A stretch of 64,000 nt of DNA from Desulfovibrio sp. JC022 (lineage in GTDB: Bacteria; Desulfobacterota; Desulfovibrionia; Desulfovibrionales; Desulfovibrionaceae): positions 304,553-368,552 of the forward strand of contig NZ_VOPZ01000002.1 of NCBI RefSeq assembly GCF_010470665.1. The letters run 5' to 3'. Under the pieces are notes generated by a model. That model was not told where the DNA came from, searched no databases, and was given only the letters and a program-made list of their open reading frames with translations. Below, in pieces: positions 1-8,681 of this stretch. How positions within the stretch are numbered: the first letter of the stretch is position 1; the number at the start of each line of letters is the position of its first letter. A program made the position numbers and the translations under genes.

Positions 1-2
1 GC

Positions 3-596
3 AGCAAAGATAACAGCCTTGCCGTTCTCAAAGATATTTCATCAACCTACCCCAAGGCCCGCTATGTTGCCTTTGCGGAAAACCGGGGCCAGTCCGCAGC
101 CTTTTGCGCCGGGTTTGATGAAGCCCGCGCACCTCGGGTTGCCACCATGGATGCTGACCTGCAAAATGACCCTGCCGATCTTCCGGCCATGTATGCTCTT
201 TACAATGAAGGACATACCATGACCATCGGCTGGCGTCAGAAACGCAAGGACGTATGGATCAAACGGGTCGGCTCCAAAATCGCCAATGCTATCCGTAACA
301 GGCTGACCCGTGAAACCGTTAAGGACACAGGCTGCTCCCTTAAAATTATGGATACCGCCATGGTCCGGGCCATCCCCCGCTTCAACGGCATGCACCGTTT
401 TTTGCCCACACTTATGAAAATGCAGGGCGCATCCGTTGCGGAAATGAAAGTCAACCACCGCCCCCGCTTTGAAGGCGAATCCAAATACGGCACCCTCGAC
501 CGGGCCATTGCCGGAGGATACGACCTGCTGGGCGTACGCTGGCTGCTGGGACGCCATTTTTCATACAGTGTAAAAGACCGCAGCGACGATAAATAA
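3..596 (+). CDS. Glycosyltransferase family 2, C-terminal part (5' end outside window)
   Basis: The reading frame is open from the first bases of the window, so the start lies upstream. The visible 197 residues carry the GT-A signature MDADLQNDP (about visible residues 49-57), which coordinates the nucleotide-sugar and metal, and later a KYG segment typical of polyprenyl-phosphate hexose transferases (DPM1/GtrB/ArnC-like). Family members transfer a sugar from a nucleotide donor to undecaprenyl phosphate or to a glycan at the inner membrane. No C-terminal membrane helices are seen, so this is the short soluble form. The stop codon touches the start of the next gene, a membrane protein, so the two are probably co-translated. 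The exact acceptor cannot be read from the sequence. Confidence 0.85.
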   Translation, partial: SKDNSLAVLKDISSTYPKARYVAFAENRGQSAAFCAGFDEARAPRVATMDADLQNDPADLPAMYALYNEGHTMTIGWRQKRKDVWIKRVGSKIANAIRNRLTRETVKDTGCSLKIMDTAMVRAIPRFNGMHRFLPTLMKMQGASVAEMKVNHRPRFEGESKYGTLDRAIAGGYDLLGVRWLLGRHFSYSVKDRSDDK

Positions 597-1286
597 ATGA
601 GTGCAGTAAGCAGCGAATCAAAAGTCAGTGTGAAAGCCTTGATTAAAGGTCTGGCCATGCTGGCGGTGATGGGGATTTCGGTTTACCTGATCAGGTATGC
701 CGGACTGGCTGATGCCCTTGATACCCATTGGATGGACACACACGTGCGCTCTCGCGGCCTTACCGGAGTACTCACCTATGTGGGACTGGCGGCATTCTTT
801 TCAGCTGTCGGCTTTCCCAGACAGGTGATCTGCTTCATGGGCGGATACGCGTACGGCTTCGCCCTTGGAACCCTGCTCGGAACTATCGGTACCGGACTCG
901 GCTGCGCCGGGGCATTCATTTATTCCCGGTTGGTGGGCCGTTCCTTTATTAAAAGAAAGTTCGGTGCGCGCATCCAGAAAGTTGACGACTTCCTGAGCCG
1001 CAGCCCCTTTAACATGGCCCTGACTATCCGTTTCTTCCCGCTGGGGAGTAACGTGGTCACCAATGTGCTGGCAGGGGTAACAAGCATCCCGGCCCTGCCT
1101 TTTATACTCGGCTCCACTATCGGCTACCTGCCCCAAAACATGGTCTTTGCCCTGTTCGGCAGCGGTGTGGAAGTTTCATCCACCATCCGCATGATCATGG
1201 CCGTGGTGCTATTTGTCATCTCTACCCTCTTGGGATTCAAAATCTATCGCAAATATCGCAATCAGGCAGAAGCGGTCATAGAATAA
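597..1286 (+). CDS. TVP38/TMEM64 (DedA/VTT superfamily) membrane protein
   Basis: A 229-residue integral membrane protein with an N-terminal helix (about 16-36) followed by the VTT/SNARE-associated core. The motif GFPRQVICFMGGYAYG (about 72-87) and the downstream FFPLGSNVVTNVLAG re-entrant region match TVP38/TMEM64 proteins. Relatives are implicated in lipid scrambling or undecaprenyl-phosphate/phospholipid transport in the inner membrane; the precise substrate is unknown. The ATG directly follows the stop codon of the glycosyltransferase, so translation is coupled. A lipid-linked sugar pathway is a reasonable inference from this pairing but not shown. A rho-independent terminator follows. 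Confidence 0.85.
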   Translation: MSAVSSESKVSVKALIKGLAMLAVMGISVYLIRYAGLADALDTHWMDTHVRSRGLTGVLTYVGLAAFFSAVGFPRQVICFMGGYAYGFALGTLLGTIGTGLGCAGAFIYSRLVGRSFIKRKFGARIQKVDDFLSRSPFNMALTIRFFPLGSNVVTNVLAGVTSIPALPFILGSTIGYLPQNMVFALFGSGVEVSSTIRMIMAVVLFVISTLLGFKIYRKYRNQAEAVIE

Positions 1287-1310
1287 TCCCCCTGACCAAC
1301 TTGATATTAC

Positions 1311-1341
1311 AAAGCCGGATGCAATTTGTATCCGGCTTTTT
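1311..1341 (+). terminator. Rho-independent terminator
   Basis: Inverted repeat AAAGCCGGAT / ATCCGGCTTT around a 9-nt loop, running into a T-tract. It closes the glycosyltransferase/TVP38 transcript. Confidence 0.85.
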
Positions 1342-1354
1342 CAATATCTTTTTA

Positions 1355-1383
1355 TTGACATCGAAAATCGTTTTCAATATCAA
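1355..1383 (+). promoter_or_regulatory. Sigma70-type promoter with Fur-box-like palindrome in the spacer
   Basis: TTGACA (1355-1360), a 17-bp spacer and TATCAA (1378-1383) lie about 50 bp upstream of the MoxR gene. The spacer and -10 region contain GAAAATCGTTTTCAATATC (1363-1381), matching the classical 19-bp Fur consensus at 13 positions by my count and holding the palindrome GAAAA-TCG-TTTTC. Promoter position is fairly convincing; Fur control is an inference. Confidence 0.5.
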
Positions 1384-1434
1384 TGATTCAGTTTTGAGAC
1401 CAAAACAACAATAAATAGCACCGAGAACAAATAC

Positions 1435-2418
1435 ATGACTCCAAAATTAATTACCAAGTCCTTGCATACGTTGATAAAGACCAAACAGCCTGTTTTCCTC
1501 TGGGGTCCTCCCGGAGTGGGAAAAAGTCAGGTTGTAGCCCAAGTTGCCAATGAACTTGATCTTGAACTGACCGACCTGCGCGCTGTCCTGCTTGATCCGG
1601 TGGATCTGCGCGGCCTGCCCCGCATTTCCGACGACGGCAATGCCAGTTGGTGTCCGCCCTCCTTTCTGCCCAAAGACGGTAAGGGAATCCTTTTTCTTGA
1701 TGAACTTAACGCCGCCCCGCCGCTGGTACAGGCCGCCTGTTATCAGCTGGTCCTCGACCGTAAGCTGGGAGAATACACCCTACCTGAAGGATGGACCGTC
1801 ATTGCCGCCGGTAACCGCGAGTCCGACAAGGCCGTAACACACCGTATGCCTTCAGCTCTTGCCAATCGCTTTGTACACCTTGATTTTGAAGTAAGCACTA
1901 CGGATTGGCTCGACTGGGCTGCTGAAAGTAGTATTGCTGAAGAGCTGCTCGCCTTTATCAAATTCAGACCCGGCCTGCTGCACGATTTTGATCCGGCCCG
2001 CAATGAAAAAGCTTTCCCTTCTCCCCGCTCTTGGGAGTTCGTTTCCGGGATAATCAAATCCACCCCCTCCCCGGAAGTCGAATACGAACTATTCAAAGGA
2101 ACGGTGGGCGAAGGAGCAGCAGCGGAATTCAGCGGCTTCTGCAAAATCTACCGCAAACTTCCCGATCCTGAATTCGTACTCAAATCACCGGACAAGGTAG
2201 CCATCCCCGAAGATCCGGCAACAACTTACGCTCTCTGCGAATCAGTGGCTTCCAAGGCCGCCCCGGAATATGCTGATTCTATCATGGTCTTTGCTTCAAG
2301 ACTGCCTGCGGAGTTTGCAGTGCTGCTGGTGCGTAATGCGGTCAAGAAGGATCGTTCCATTGTTGAATCGGACGGATTCAACCGCTGGGCCACTGCCAAC
2401 TCGGACATTCTTTTCTAG
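1435..2418 (+). CDS. MoxR-type AAA+ ATPase
   Basis: A 327-residue ATPase with Walker A GPPGVGKS at 24-31 and Walker B ILFLDEL at 85-91, followed by a sensor-1 AAGNRES motif (about 123-129). This is the AAA_5/MoxR arrangement, a chaperone-like ATPase that works with a VWA-domain partner to mature or load cofactors into target complexes. The partner is present: the next gene encodes a VWA-like protein and starts 9 bp after this stop codon. No dedicated metalloenzyme target lies beside them. The ribosome binding site upstream of the ATG is weak (CCGAGAA). A candidate Fur-regulated promoter precedes the gene. Cytoplasmic. Confidence 0.88.
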   Translation: MTPKLITKSLHTLIKTKQPVFLWGPPGVGKSQVVAQVANELDLELTDLRAVLLDPVDLRGLPRISDDGNASWCPPSFLPKDGKGILFLDELNAAPPLVQAACYQLVLDRKLGEYTLPEGWTVIAAGNRESDKAVTHRMPSALANRFVHLDFEVSTTDWLDWAAESSIAEELLAFIKFRPGLLHDFDPARNEKAFPSPRSWEFVSGIIKSTPSPEVEYELFKGTVGEGAAAEFSGFCKIYRKLPDPEFVLKSPDKVAIPEDPATTYALCESVASKAAPEYADSIMVFASRLPAEFAVLLVRNAVKKDRSIVESDGFNRWATANSDILF

Positions 2419-2427
2419 GAATTGCGA

Positions 2428-3741
2428 ATGAACGCTGACCGCAAACTGCTCAAGGCCCGCGCCGACCTGCTCCTACAGCACCCTTTTTTCGGTTCCCTCT
2501 GCCTGCGCATGGAACCGCAGGAAGACCGCACCTGTGATGGGACATGGACCGACGGCAAAATATTTGCCTACAACCCGCACTTCGTGGACAAACTTTCCCA
2601 TGAAGAATTGCAGGGAGTTCTGGCCCATACCATCATGCACCCGGCCTGCCAGCATCACAAAAGACGCGGCAACCGCGACGAACGGTTATGGAACATGGCC
2701 TGCGACTACTCCATAAACTGGATTCTGCTGCAAGCTGGTTTCGATCTCCCCGAAGGATTTTTGGATGACGAGAAATACCATGGCAAAAATGCCGAGGATA
2801 TTTTCACTGATCTGACCAAGAATTTCGATCAGGCCGGAAACCCTGAAATCGGCAAAAAACAGGACGGCCCTAAACGCATTGATGTTGAATACGAAGACGG
2901 CGATGGCGAAGGCAATGATCTTGAATCCGGTGATGATGAGGAACGTTCCCAAGCTGGCGATGATGGCGATTCATCCGCAGATGGCATGGATTCGGAGGAA
3001 ATTGAAGATTCCGAGGGTAATACCGATCAGGAGCAATCCGCTGATCCCGGCGGAACCGGGGAAATCCGCGACGCAGACGAAGCGGAGTCCGGAGATGGAG
3101 ATTCCGGTGATGAAACAGACAAGGATTGGCTGCTGGCTCTTGCACAGGCCACCAATCAGGCCCGAGATTGCGGAGATCTGCCCGGTGGCCTTGAACGGTT
3201 GGTGGAAAAGCTGCTCTACCCCAAATTAGACTGGCGGGAACTGCTGGACCGATTCATCAGTGCCCGGGCACGCAACGATTATGCCTGGGCCCCGCCCAGC
3301 CGCCGTCATCTGCATATGGGACTTTACCTGCCCTCTCTCTCAACAGAGCTGCTGCCCGAAGTAGTGCTGGCTGTGGATACATCAGGAAGCATCGCACCAC
3401 AGGAGTTGGAGCAATTTTCAGCTGAGCTTTCATCTATCCTCGAAACATACGACACCACCATCCGGGTACTCTGGTGCGACCTTGAAATCACCGGGGAACA
3501 AGTTTTCAGCCGTGCGGATTTACCCCTTGAGCTAGAACCGCAAGGGGGCGGAGGAACAGATTTTCGTCCCGTCTTCAATTTTATTGAGCGCAAAAACATA
3601 GATCCGGCCTGTCTGGTCTATTTGAGTGACATGGAATGCGGGCAGTTTCCCGAGCGCGAACCGGACTACCCGGTACTCTGGGCCAGAACCGGCGGCGCAG
3701 GATATGCCCCGCCTTTCGGTGAAATGATTGATGTTTGTTAA
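2428..3741 (+). CDS. VWA-like protein with degenerate metallopeptidase domain (DUF2201 type)
   Basis: The ATG at 2428 follows an AGGA 7 nt upstream; the in-frame TTG at 2422 lacks such a site. Three regions are visible in 437 residues: an N-terminal domain like the putative metallopeptidase half of DUF2201 proteins, a very acidic Asp/Glu/Ser/Gly linker (about 150-225), and a C-terminal VWA-like domain with the MIDAS motif DTSGS. In DUF2201 relatives the first domain usually carries HExxH; here the same place reads HTIMH (residues 67-71) followed by HH, so the catalytic glutamate is replaced by threonine. It is probably the substrate adaptor of the MoxR ATPase encoded just upstream. The cellular target is unknown. 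Confidence 0.8.
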   Translation: MNADRKLLKARADLLLQHPFFGSLCLRMEPQEDRTCDGTWTDGKIFAYNPHFVDKLSHEELQGVLAHTIMHPACQHHKRRGNRDERLWNMACDYSINWILLQAGFDLPEGFLDDEKYHGKNAEDIFTDLTKNFDQAGNPEIGKKQDGPKRIDVEYEDGDGEGNDLESGDDEERSQAGDDGDSSADGMDSEEIEDSEGNTDQEQSADPGGTGEIRDADEAESGDGDSGDETDKDWLLALAQATNQARDCGDLPGGLERLVEKLLYPKLDWRELLDRFISARARNDYAWAPPSRRHLHMGLYLPSLSTELLPEVVLAVDTSGSIAPQELEQFSAELSSILETYDTTIRVLWCDLEITGEQVFSRADLPLELEPQGGGGTDFRPVFNFIERKNIDPACLVYLSDMECGQFPEREPDYPVLWARTGGAGYAPPFGEMIDVC

Positions 3742-3749
3742 AAATAAGT

Positions 3750-3830
3750 TTGATGCGCTTCGCGCTTTTAATAAAACAGATTTCGCCTCCGGCGGCCAAA
3801 GGACCTAAGGCCCTTTGGAATCCCTATTAG
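3750..3830. repeat. Intergenic REP/BIME-like repeat
   Basis: Non-coding stretch with nested inverted repeats: GCGC-TTC-GCGC at the left, a GC-rich CCTCCGGCGG segment, then CCAAAGG...CCTTTGG. From memory, near-identical strings (TTCGCCTCCGGCGGCCAAAG) recur between genes in Desulfovibrio genomes. Only one copy was noticed in this window, so dispersal cannot be shown here. Confidence 0.5.
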
Positions 3831-3874
3831 TTTTAGTCTAGCAGATAGCTAAACATTCCATAGGAGGAGCTAAA

Positions 3875-4333
3875 ATGATTATTGAATGGAATTTAAACAA
3901 AAAACGGGGAAACTTCCGGCCGGTGCTGACCTATACCATCAGGCTGGAAGACTTTGAAAAAGAACTGGGGCTGCCGCAGGTAGTTATGGAATCTTCCATT
4001 CCCGAACCGCCAAACTCTTGGTCGGCAAGCTGTCTGCCCGGAAAATGCGAACGCGCCGGTGCAGGCTGTACCGCATACCGATTATATACCCCCGACCATA
4101 AGAAGGGTGAAGTCGAGGGAAAATTTACACTCCCTTGGCGGGTGGATTGTGATTACCCTGAAATAAAAAAATCCTTTCTTAAACTCAGGGAAGACTTTGA
4201 AAACGTACTCAAAGATGCATATGACAGCCACCCTGTTGATATAAACGGTAAACTGGAGCTTTCCAAAGAGACCCGCCAACACATTGCCAGTGGTCTTGTT
4301 TCCCAGCGATTTCTCAAAGCAGCAGGGTTCTAA
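3875..4333 (+). CDS. Conserved hypothetical protein, 152 aa
   Basis: A strong ribosome binding site, TAGGAGGAGC, sits 4 nt before the ATG and codon use resembles the neighbours, so it is very likely a real gene. The product is soluble with no signal peptide or membrane segment. It has two cysteine-bearing stretches (CLPGKCERAGAGC around 49-61), which could be a metal or redox site, and a basic C-terminal helix. I do not recognise the family. It is separated from the MoxR/VWA pair by the repeat element and followed by tandem hairpins, so it is probably a single-gene transcript. Confidence 0.6.
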   Translation: MIIEWNLNKKRGNFRPVLTYTIRLEDFEKELGLPQVVMESSIPEPPNSWSASCLPGKCERAGAGCTAYRLYTPDHKKGEVEGKFTLPWRVDCDYPEIKKSFLKLREDFENVLKDAYDSHPVDINGKLELSKETRQHIASGLVSQRFLKAAGF

Positions 4334-4350
4334 AAATTATCATGTAAGCC

Positions 4351-4411
4351 ATGCAGGTCCCTCCACCTGCATAGGGAGGCGTGCTTAAGCAGGGCGCGCC
4401 TCCTTTATTAT
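4351..4411 (+). terminator. Tandem hairpins, second one terminator-like
   Basis: First hairpin: ATGCAGGT / ACCTGCAT (4351-4372) with loop CCCTCC. Second: GGAGGCGTGC / GCGCGCCTCC (4375-4403) followed by TTTATTATA. The CCCTCC loop could also pair with the GGGAGG that opens the second stem, giving alternative folds. Read as the terminator of the 152-aa gene; a leader role for mntP is possible but no riboswitch signature was recognised. Confidence 0.6.
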
Positions 4412-4488
4412 AGCATCTTTCACTTAACAAACGGGCACGGTAGAGGTAAGAGTATCCCCCATACGACATAAGGGAGTACAGTCTGATC

Positions 4489-5046
4489 ATGCCGTTTTAC
4501 GAAATATTCATTATCTCCGTGGCCCTTGCCATGGATGCTTTCACCATAGCCGTTGCCTGCGGACTGTGCATGCCGGAAGTGAGCAGACGCCAGAACTTCA
4601 GACTCTCCTTTCACTTCGGATTATTTCAGGCCCTGATGCCGCTTTTAGGCTGGCTGGCCGGATTGACTGTGAAATCCATGGTCGAAACCTATGCCCCGTG
4701 GATTTCCTTTTTCCTGCTTGCACTCGTAGGCGGTAAAATGATTCAGGAATCCTTTGAAACCGACGATTCATGCGAGACACACAAGGACCCCACCAAAGGC
4801 TTTTCCTTGATCTTTCTGTCTGTTGCCACCAGCCTTGATGCATTAGCCGTGGGACTTTCCTTTTCCATTATGGATTACCCCATTGCATTTCCCTGCGTCA
4901 TGATCGGGATTACCGCGCTGGTGCTGACTTCATTCGGGCTCTGGCTTGGAAAATCATTTGCAAAGGCTTCCAGCTACAGCCACATTGCAGAAAGGGTCGG
5001 CGGCGGCGTGCTTATTTTGATCGGCCTGAAACTCCTCTTACAGTAA
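4489..5046 (+). CDS. mntP: Manganese efflux pump MntP
   Basis: A 185-residue protein with six predicted membrane helices and the two conserved intramembrane aspartates of the family, D16 (AMDAFTIA) and D117 (TSLDALAVGLS), that bind Mn2+. Length equals the family norm. MntP exports excess manganese across the inner membrane. A GGGAG ribosome binding site precedes the ATG. The gene stands alone: hairpins lie upstream and a separate promoter for the next gene lies downstream. Many mntP genes are controlled by the yybP-ykoY Mn riboswitch; the 90-nt leader here does not show its two conserved internal loops. Confidence 0.9.
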   Translation: MPFYEIFIISVALAMDAFTIAVACGLCMPEVSRRQNFRLSFHFGLFQALMPLLGWLAGLTVKSMVETYAPWISFFLLALVGGKMIQESFETDDSCETHKDPTKGFSLIFLSVATSLDALAVGLSFSIMDYPIAFPCVMIGITALVLTSFGLWLGKSFAKASSYSHIAERVGGGVLILIGLKLLLQ

Positions 5047-5095
5047 ACCCTTGACTATCCTCGAAAGGATCTTAATTACTCTGCGCATAACCCTT

Positions 5096-5124
5096 TTGAC
5101 AGCAGCCCTTCAAGGGTATATTAT
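5096..5124 (+). promoter_or_regulatory. Sigma70 promoter for the YheT-like gene
   Basis: TTGACA (5096-5101), exactly 17 bp, then TATTAT (5119-5124). The predicted transcript start near 5131 supports the ATG at 5193 as the start of translation instead of the in-frame TTG at 5133, which would have almost no leader. Confidence 0.75.
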
Positions 5125-5192
5125 CTTTCGAATTGCAAGCAACAATCAACCGGTTTCAATTGAGTAAGCCAAAGGACGGATATTTTTACCAA

Positions 5193-6155
5193 ATGCCTTT
5201 ATTGCAACCCCCTCCCTATAAACCTAAATTTCCTCTCCAATCCGGTCATATCCAAACAATATTTCCTCGACTTTTCCGGAAAGTCAGCCTCCCGCCTGTA
5301 ATAAAACGAAGAATTGAAACTCCTGACGGCGACTTTCTTGATATTGACTGGCACCTTGCAAGCAGCTCACGCCTTGCCGTTATTGCCCATGGCCTTGAAG
5401 GCAATGCCCGCAGACCTTACGTGCTCGGCATGGCCCGTGCTCTTGTGCTCGCCGGTTGGGATTGCATTACCTACAACTTCCGTGGATGCAGCCGCGACAT
5501 GAACAGAAAACCCGGTATGTACCACAGCGGTGACACCCGGGACCTGCATACCGTTCTTGAATACGGTTTAGATCATGGAATATACGAAGATGCAGCCCTC
5601 GTAGGCTTCAGCATGGGCGGAAACCATGTATTGAAATATCTGGGTGAAAACCCCGACAAAGTTCCGGCCAAAGTAAAGCGGGCTATCGGAATTTCAGTAC
5701 CCTGCGACCTTGAGGCGTCCGCTGTCAGGCTTTGCGATAGATCCAATTTCATCTACACCAGTTATTTTTTGCGATCGTTGAAGCAGAAAATCAAACTTAA
5801 ACACAAACAATTCCCGGACCTTTACCCTCTCGACAAGCTTCCTTCCATCAAAAATATTGTTGATTTCGACAACGCATACACCGCACCCATCAACGGCTTT
5901 GCAGATGCTACCGACTACTACCGCAGGTCATCCTGCAATCAGTACCTCAAAAATATCAAAGTCCCTTCACTGGTCCTGAGTGCCAAGGACGACCCCTTTT
6001 TGACCCCTGAGTGCTATCCCATTCAGGAAGCTGAAAACAGTCAAGTGCTGTCCCTACAAATCACCAACTTCGGAGGGCACGTGGGATTTGCAGACCTCCC
6101 CATGGAAAAGCAGCTCTGGTCGGAAAACAGAACGGTAAGATTCCTGAATACATAA
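5193..6155 (+). CDS. YheT-family alpha/beta hydrolase
   Basis: A 320-residue hydrolase. The N-terminal GHIQTIFP motif is characteristic of the YheT/ABHD1-3 branch. The nucleophile elbow is GFSMGGN with the serine at about residue 140, the acid lies in the AKDDPF segment and the histidine in GGHVGF near the C terminus. Family members are esterases or lipases with poorly defined substrates. I chose the ATG at 5193 because AAAGGACGGA lies upstream and the sigma70 promoter start is near 5131. The gene faces the Hpt gene and they share a bidirectional terminator. Cytoplasmic or loosely membrane-associated. Confidence 0.85.
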   Translation: MPLLQPPPYKPKFPLQSGHIQTIFPRLFRKVSLPPVIKRRIETPDGDFLDIDWHLASSSRLAVIAHGLEGNARRPYVLGMARALVLAGWDCITYNFRGCSRDMNRKPGMYHSGDTRDLHTVLEYGLDHGIYEDAALVGFSMGGNHVLKYLGENPDKVPAKVKRAIGISVPCDLEASAVRLCDRSNFIYTSYFLRSLKQKIKLKHKQFPDLYPLDKLPSIKNIVDFDNAYTAPINGFADATDYYRRSSCNQYLKNIKVPSLVLSAKDDPFLTPECYPIQEAENSQVLSLQITNFGGHVGFADLPMEKQLWSENRTVRFLNT

Positions 6156-6158
6156 AAA

Positions 6159-6188
6159 AATCCCGGAACGCTTGTTCCGGGATTTTTT
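6159..6188. terminator. Bidirectional terminator
   Basis: TCCCGGAAC / GTTCCGGGA with a 4-nt loop, flanked by an A-tract on the left and a T-tract on the right, between convergent genes. Confidence 0.92.
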
Positions 6189-6528
6189 AGTTTTTATCAG
6201 CATAATCAAGCAGGGTAATAAGTCCCTTGCGTAATCGCATATGGTAACAACTCAAATATAGAGGAGAAGTGTTGACAGCGGCAGCTTCCAAATTTCCCGC
6301 AATCTGACTCAACTCTTCAAGACCGAGATTGCTCAGACTCCCCTTTAAAGTATGGGCACTGGAAACTACTATCTCAAAACGACCTTCATCGATCCCCTCA
6401 TCAAGAGCGTCCATAATCCCCTTCAGATAGACTGATGTTTCTTTCAAAAAATCAACCAGTTTTTCATTAGGCATACCTGCCTTCTCAAGCAGGTGTTCTT
6501 TAACGGTCTCAATAAGTTCTGAATCCAT
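6187..6528 (-). CDS. Hpt (histidine phosphotransfer) domain protein
   Basis: A 113-residue stand-alone Hpt domain with the phosphoacceptor motif AHTLKGSLSNLG (His about residue 59), all alpha-helical and cytoplasmic. It relays phosphate between receiver domains and histidine kinases. The ATG at 6528 has a GGAGGGG site 3-4 nt upstream; the upstream in-frame TTG at 6543 does not. It lies directly downstream of a chemoreceptor gene on the same strand, separated by a 13-bp perfect hairpin, so the two are probably co-transcribed. Its kinase and response-regulator partners are not adjacent; the hybrid kinase near 28-31 kb is one candidate but this is speculation. Confidence 0.88.
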   Translation of the reverse strand: MDSELIETVKEHLLEKAGMPNEKLVDFLKETSVYLKGIMDALDEGIDEGRFEIVVSSAHTLKGSLSNLGLEELSQIAGNLEAAAVNTSPLYLSCYHMRLRKGLITLLDYADKN

Positions 6529-6550
6529 GAACCCCTCCGGCAATCAATTT

Positions 6551-6578
6551 TAAGAGGACAGAAAATTCTGTCCTCTTA
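6551..6578 (-). other. Intercistronic hairpin, MCP to Hpt
   Basis: TAAGAGGACAGAA / TTCTGTCCTCTTA, a perfect 13-bp stem with a 2-nt AA loop, begins 8 nt after the chemoreceptor stop codon. No U-tract follows on the - strand, so it is likely an mRNA-processing or stability element and not a full terminator. Confidence 0.65.
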
Positions 6579-6586
6579 TTTGGACC

Positions 6587-8398
6587 TTACTCTTCACTAC
6601 GCAATTCTTCAACCAGATTGAGAAGTTCCTGAACTTCAGCAGTAAGCGAACGGGTTCCTTCCGCTGCCAACTGGCTATTATGAGCATTCTCTTCAGTCAT
6701 GGAATCAATTTCACCGACACTGCGGTTGATTTCATCAGAAGTAGCAGACTGTTCCTCCGCTGCGGTGGCTATGGAGCGCACCTGATCAGCGGAACCTGCG
6801 GCCAGCTCGACAATTTCATCCAGCATTTCACCGGAGGACCGTGAAAGCTCAGTAGCACTTTCCACAGCATCAACCGTGGAGTCCATACCCTTAACATTTT
6901 CACGGGCCAGCTTCTGAATGGAATTGATACTAGTTTCGACTTCCTCGGTGGCACCGATTGTCTTTTCAGCAAGCTTGCGAACTTCGTCTGCCACAACAGC
7001 GAACCCCCTACCGGCATCACCGGCACGGGCAGCCTCGATAGCGGCGTTCAGGGCCAGCAGATTGGTCTGGTCTGCAATGTCATTAATCACACCAAGGACA
7101 TTACCGATATCCACGGCCTGAGCATCAAGATGCTCCATGGAATCCTTAAGCTTTGCAGTACGCTCCTGAATATTGCCCATTGCGTCAATAACACCCTGAA
7201 CCACCTTGGCTCCTTCGCTGGCCTTTTCCATGGACCTTGCAGAACTCTCATTGGTTTCAGTAGCATTCTTGGCAACTTCAAGGACAGTCACGTTCATCTC
7301 TTCCATGGCGGTTGCGGTTTCCGCAACACGCTGCTTCTGGAATTCACTACCGCGCTGGATTTCCTCAGCATTGCTGGAAACCTCGTTGGTAATACTTGAT
7401 ACACGGTCAATAACTTCCTGCAACCTGTTTGCCGCAGCAAGCATACCTTCCTTCTTGGCACCTTCAGCCTTTATCTGGGCCTCACGGGCCTGGGCAGCAG
7501 CACCTTCGGCGATGCGGGCCTGCTCCTGAGCCTCGGCTTCCTTGGACTTGATACTTTCAAGGTTGGATGACAAGGTTTCCACCATGGTATTCAAAGCTCT
7601 CTGCAAGGTAGAGATTTCATTTCGCCCTTCAGGGTTAAGGGAAACATCAAGATTTCCCTCAGCAACTTCAGTGGCGGCCTTGGTGGACTCAACAAGAGGA
7701 TTCACTATTGAACGGATCAGGTAAATGGAAAGAGGAAGAACTATCAGCAACAGAACAGCTCCTGCACCGAAAACGATCTTCATGGTAAAGCCATCGGCAC
7801 TTTCCCTCATGGCATCACCCATCTTCCCGGTTTCCACTTCAATATTATCAATATAGACTCCGGTTCCGATCCACATATCAGTACCGGGAATCATCATGGC
7901 GTAACTGATCTTAGGCTGCACCCCGGATCCGGGCTTTTCAAAGAAGTACTTCACAAAACCGCCGCCAGAATTGGCAACCTTGTTAATCTCCTGAATAACA
8001 AGCAGTCCGTTTTGGTCCTTAAGTCCCGCCAGATCCTTGCCTTGCAGGGACTTCTTGGGCGGCATAACCATATTCACGGTGCCCCTGTAAACAAAGAAAT
8101 AGCCGGAACCGTCCTTCTCAAAACGAACTGGGTCAAGTGCTTCACGAATAAACTGAAGTCGCTCTTCCTTATCGGTAAAATACTTGATTTCCTGTCCAAT
8201 AGACAAAGCCATACTCTGAGTAGCGACCTTGATCTTATCCTTCTGGTCCTGAAGCATTATCTTTTCAGTATTACCCACACCAAGATTAGTAACATCCCGA
8301 ATAGCACCCATAAAGAATGCTCCGGTTGCAATCAGAAAAAGCACCATCAATGCCAATAACAAGAAAAACCTTGCGCCAATTGATAGATTCTTCAACAT
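6587..8398 (-). CDS. Methyl-accepting chemotaxis protein (Cache-HAMP-MCP)
   Basis: A 603-residue transducer. Helix 1 at about 10-31, periplasmic single Cache-type sensor domain (about 35-200, with [10 protein letters not shown] and [13 protein letters not shown] motifs), helix 2 at about 205-228, HAMP to about 280, then the cytoplasmic signalling hairpin with the highly conserved tip [19 protein letters not shown]. It signals to CheA/CheW. There is no C-terminal CheR-tethering pentapeptide. It is a paralogue of the MCP at 9.2-11.0 kb: the first residues and whole domain order match, while the sensor domains differ, which suggests duplication followed by ligand divergence. The Hpt gene lies downstream. 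Confidence 0.92.
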   Translation of the reverse strand: MLKNLSIGARFFLLLALMVLFLIATGAFFMGAIRDVTNLGVGNTEKIMLQDQKDKIKVATQSMALSIGQEIKYFTDKEERLQFIREALDPVRFEKDGSGYFFVYRGTVNMVMPPKKSLQGKDLAGLKDQNGLLVIQEINKVANSGGGFVKYFFEKPGSGVQPKISYAMMIPGTDMWIGTGVYIDNIEVETGKMGDAMRESADGFTMKIVFGAGAVLLLIVLPLSIYLIRSIVNPLVESTKAATEVAEGNLDVSLNPEGRNEISTLQRALNTMVETLSSNLESIKSKEAEAQEQARIAEGAAAQAREAQIKAEGAKKEGMLAAANRLQEVIDRVSSITNEVSSNAEEIQRGSEFQKQRVAETATAMEEMNVTVLEVAKNATETNESSARSMEKASEGAKVVQGVIDAMGNIQERTAKLKDSMEHLDAQAVDIGNVLGVINDIADQTNLLALNAAIEAARAGDAGRGFAVVADEVRKLAEKTIGATEEVETSINSIQKLARENVKGMDSTVDAVESATELSRSSGEMLDEIVELAAGSADQVRSIATAAEEQSATSDEINRSVGEIDSMTEENAHNSQLAAEGTRSLTAEVQELLNLVEELRSEE

Positions 8399-8630
8399 AT
8401 GCCCTCCCCCGATTTATGGATTCAGGTAGGATGTTCGTTACACCGTATCAGGGACAAAATCCCAGTCTTAGTAAAAATATACATCTTTGGTGGAAAAATT
8501 CAAAGTAATTAACATTATTTTTGGATAAAAATACATCCAGCAAAAAACATTCACTGCTGTATTTTTAACACATTACAAATTATCTCCTTTAATAAATATA
8601 AGCATTACCGTCCAAAACACCAGTAACAAA

Positions 8631-8662
8631 AAAGGCCGAAGACGATAAGTCTCCGGCCTTTT
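8631..8662 (-). terminator. Rho-independent terminator
   Basis: GGCCG-AGAC / GTCT-CCGGCC hairpin with one bulge; on the - strand it ends in a T-tract. It terminates the Dabb gene. Confidence 0.82.
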
Positions 8663-8681
8663 AAAGCATATGCGGCTATTA

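Noticed and set aside
4412-4488. yybP-ykoY manganese riboswitch before mntP
   Set aside because: The conserved internal-loop sequences of that family were not found; GGGAGTA is best read as the ribosome site.
8420-8475. FliA promoter for the MCP at 6.6-8.4 kb
   Set aside because: TAAGACT and CTGATAC are near each other, but spacing and several key bases deviate.
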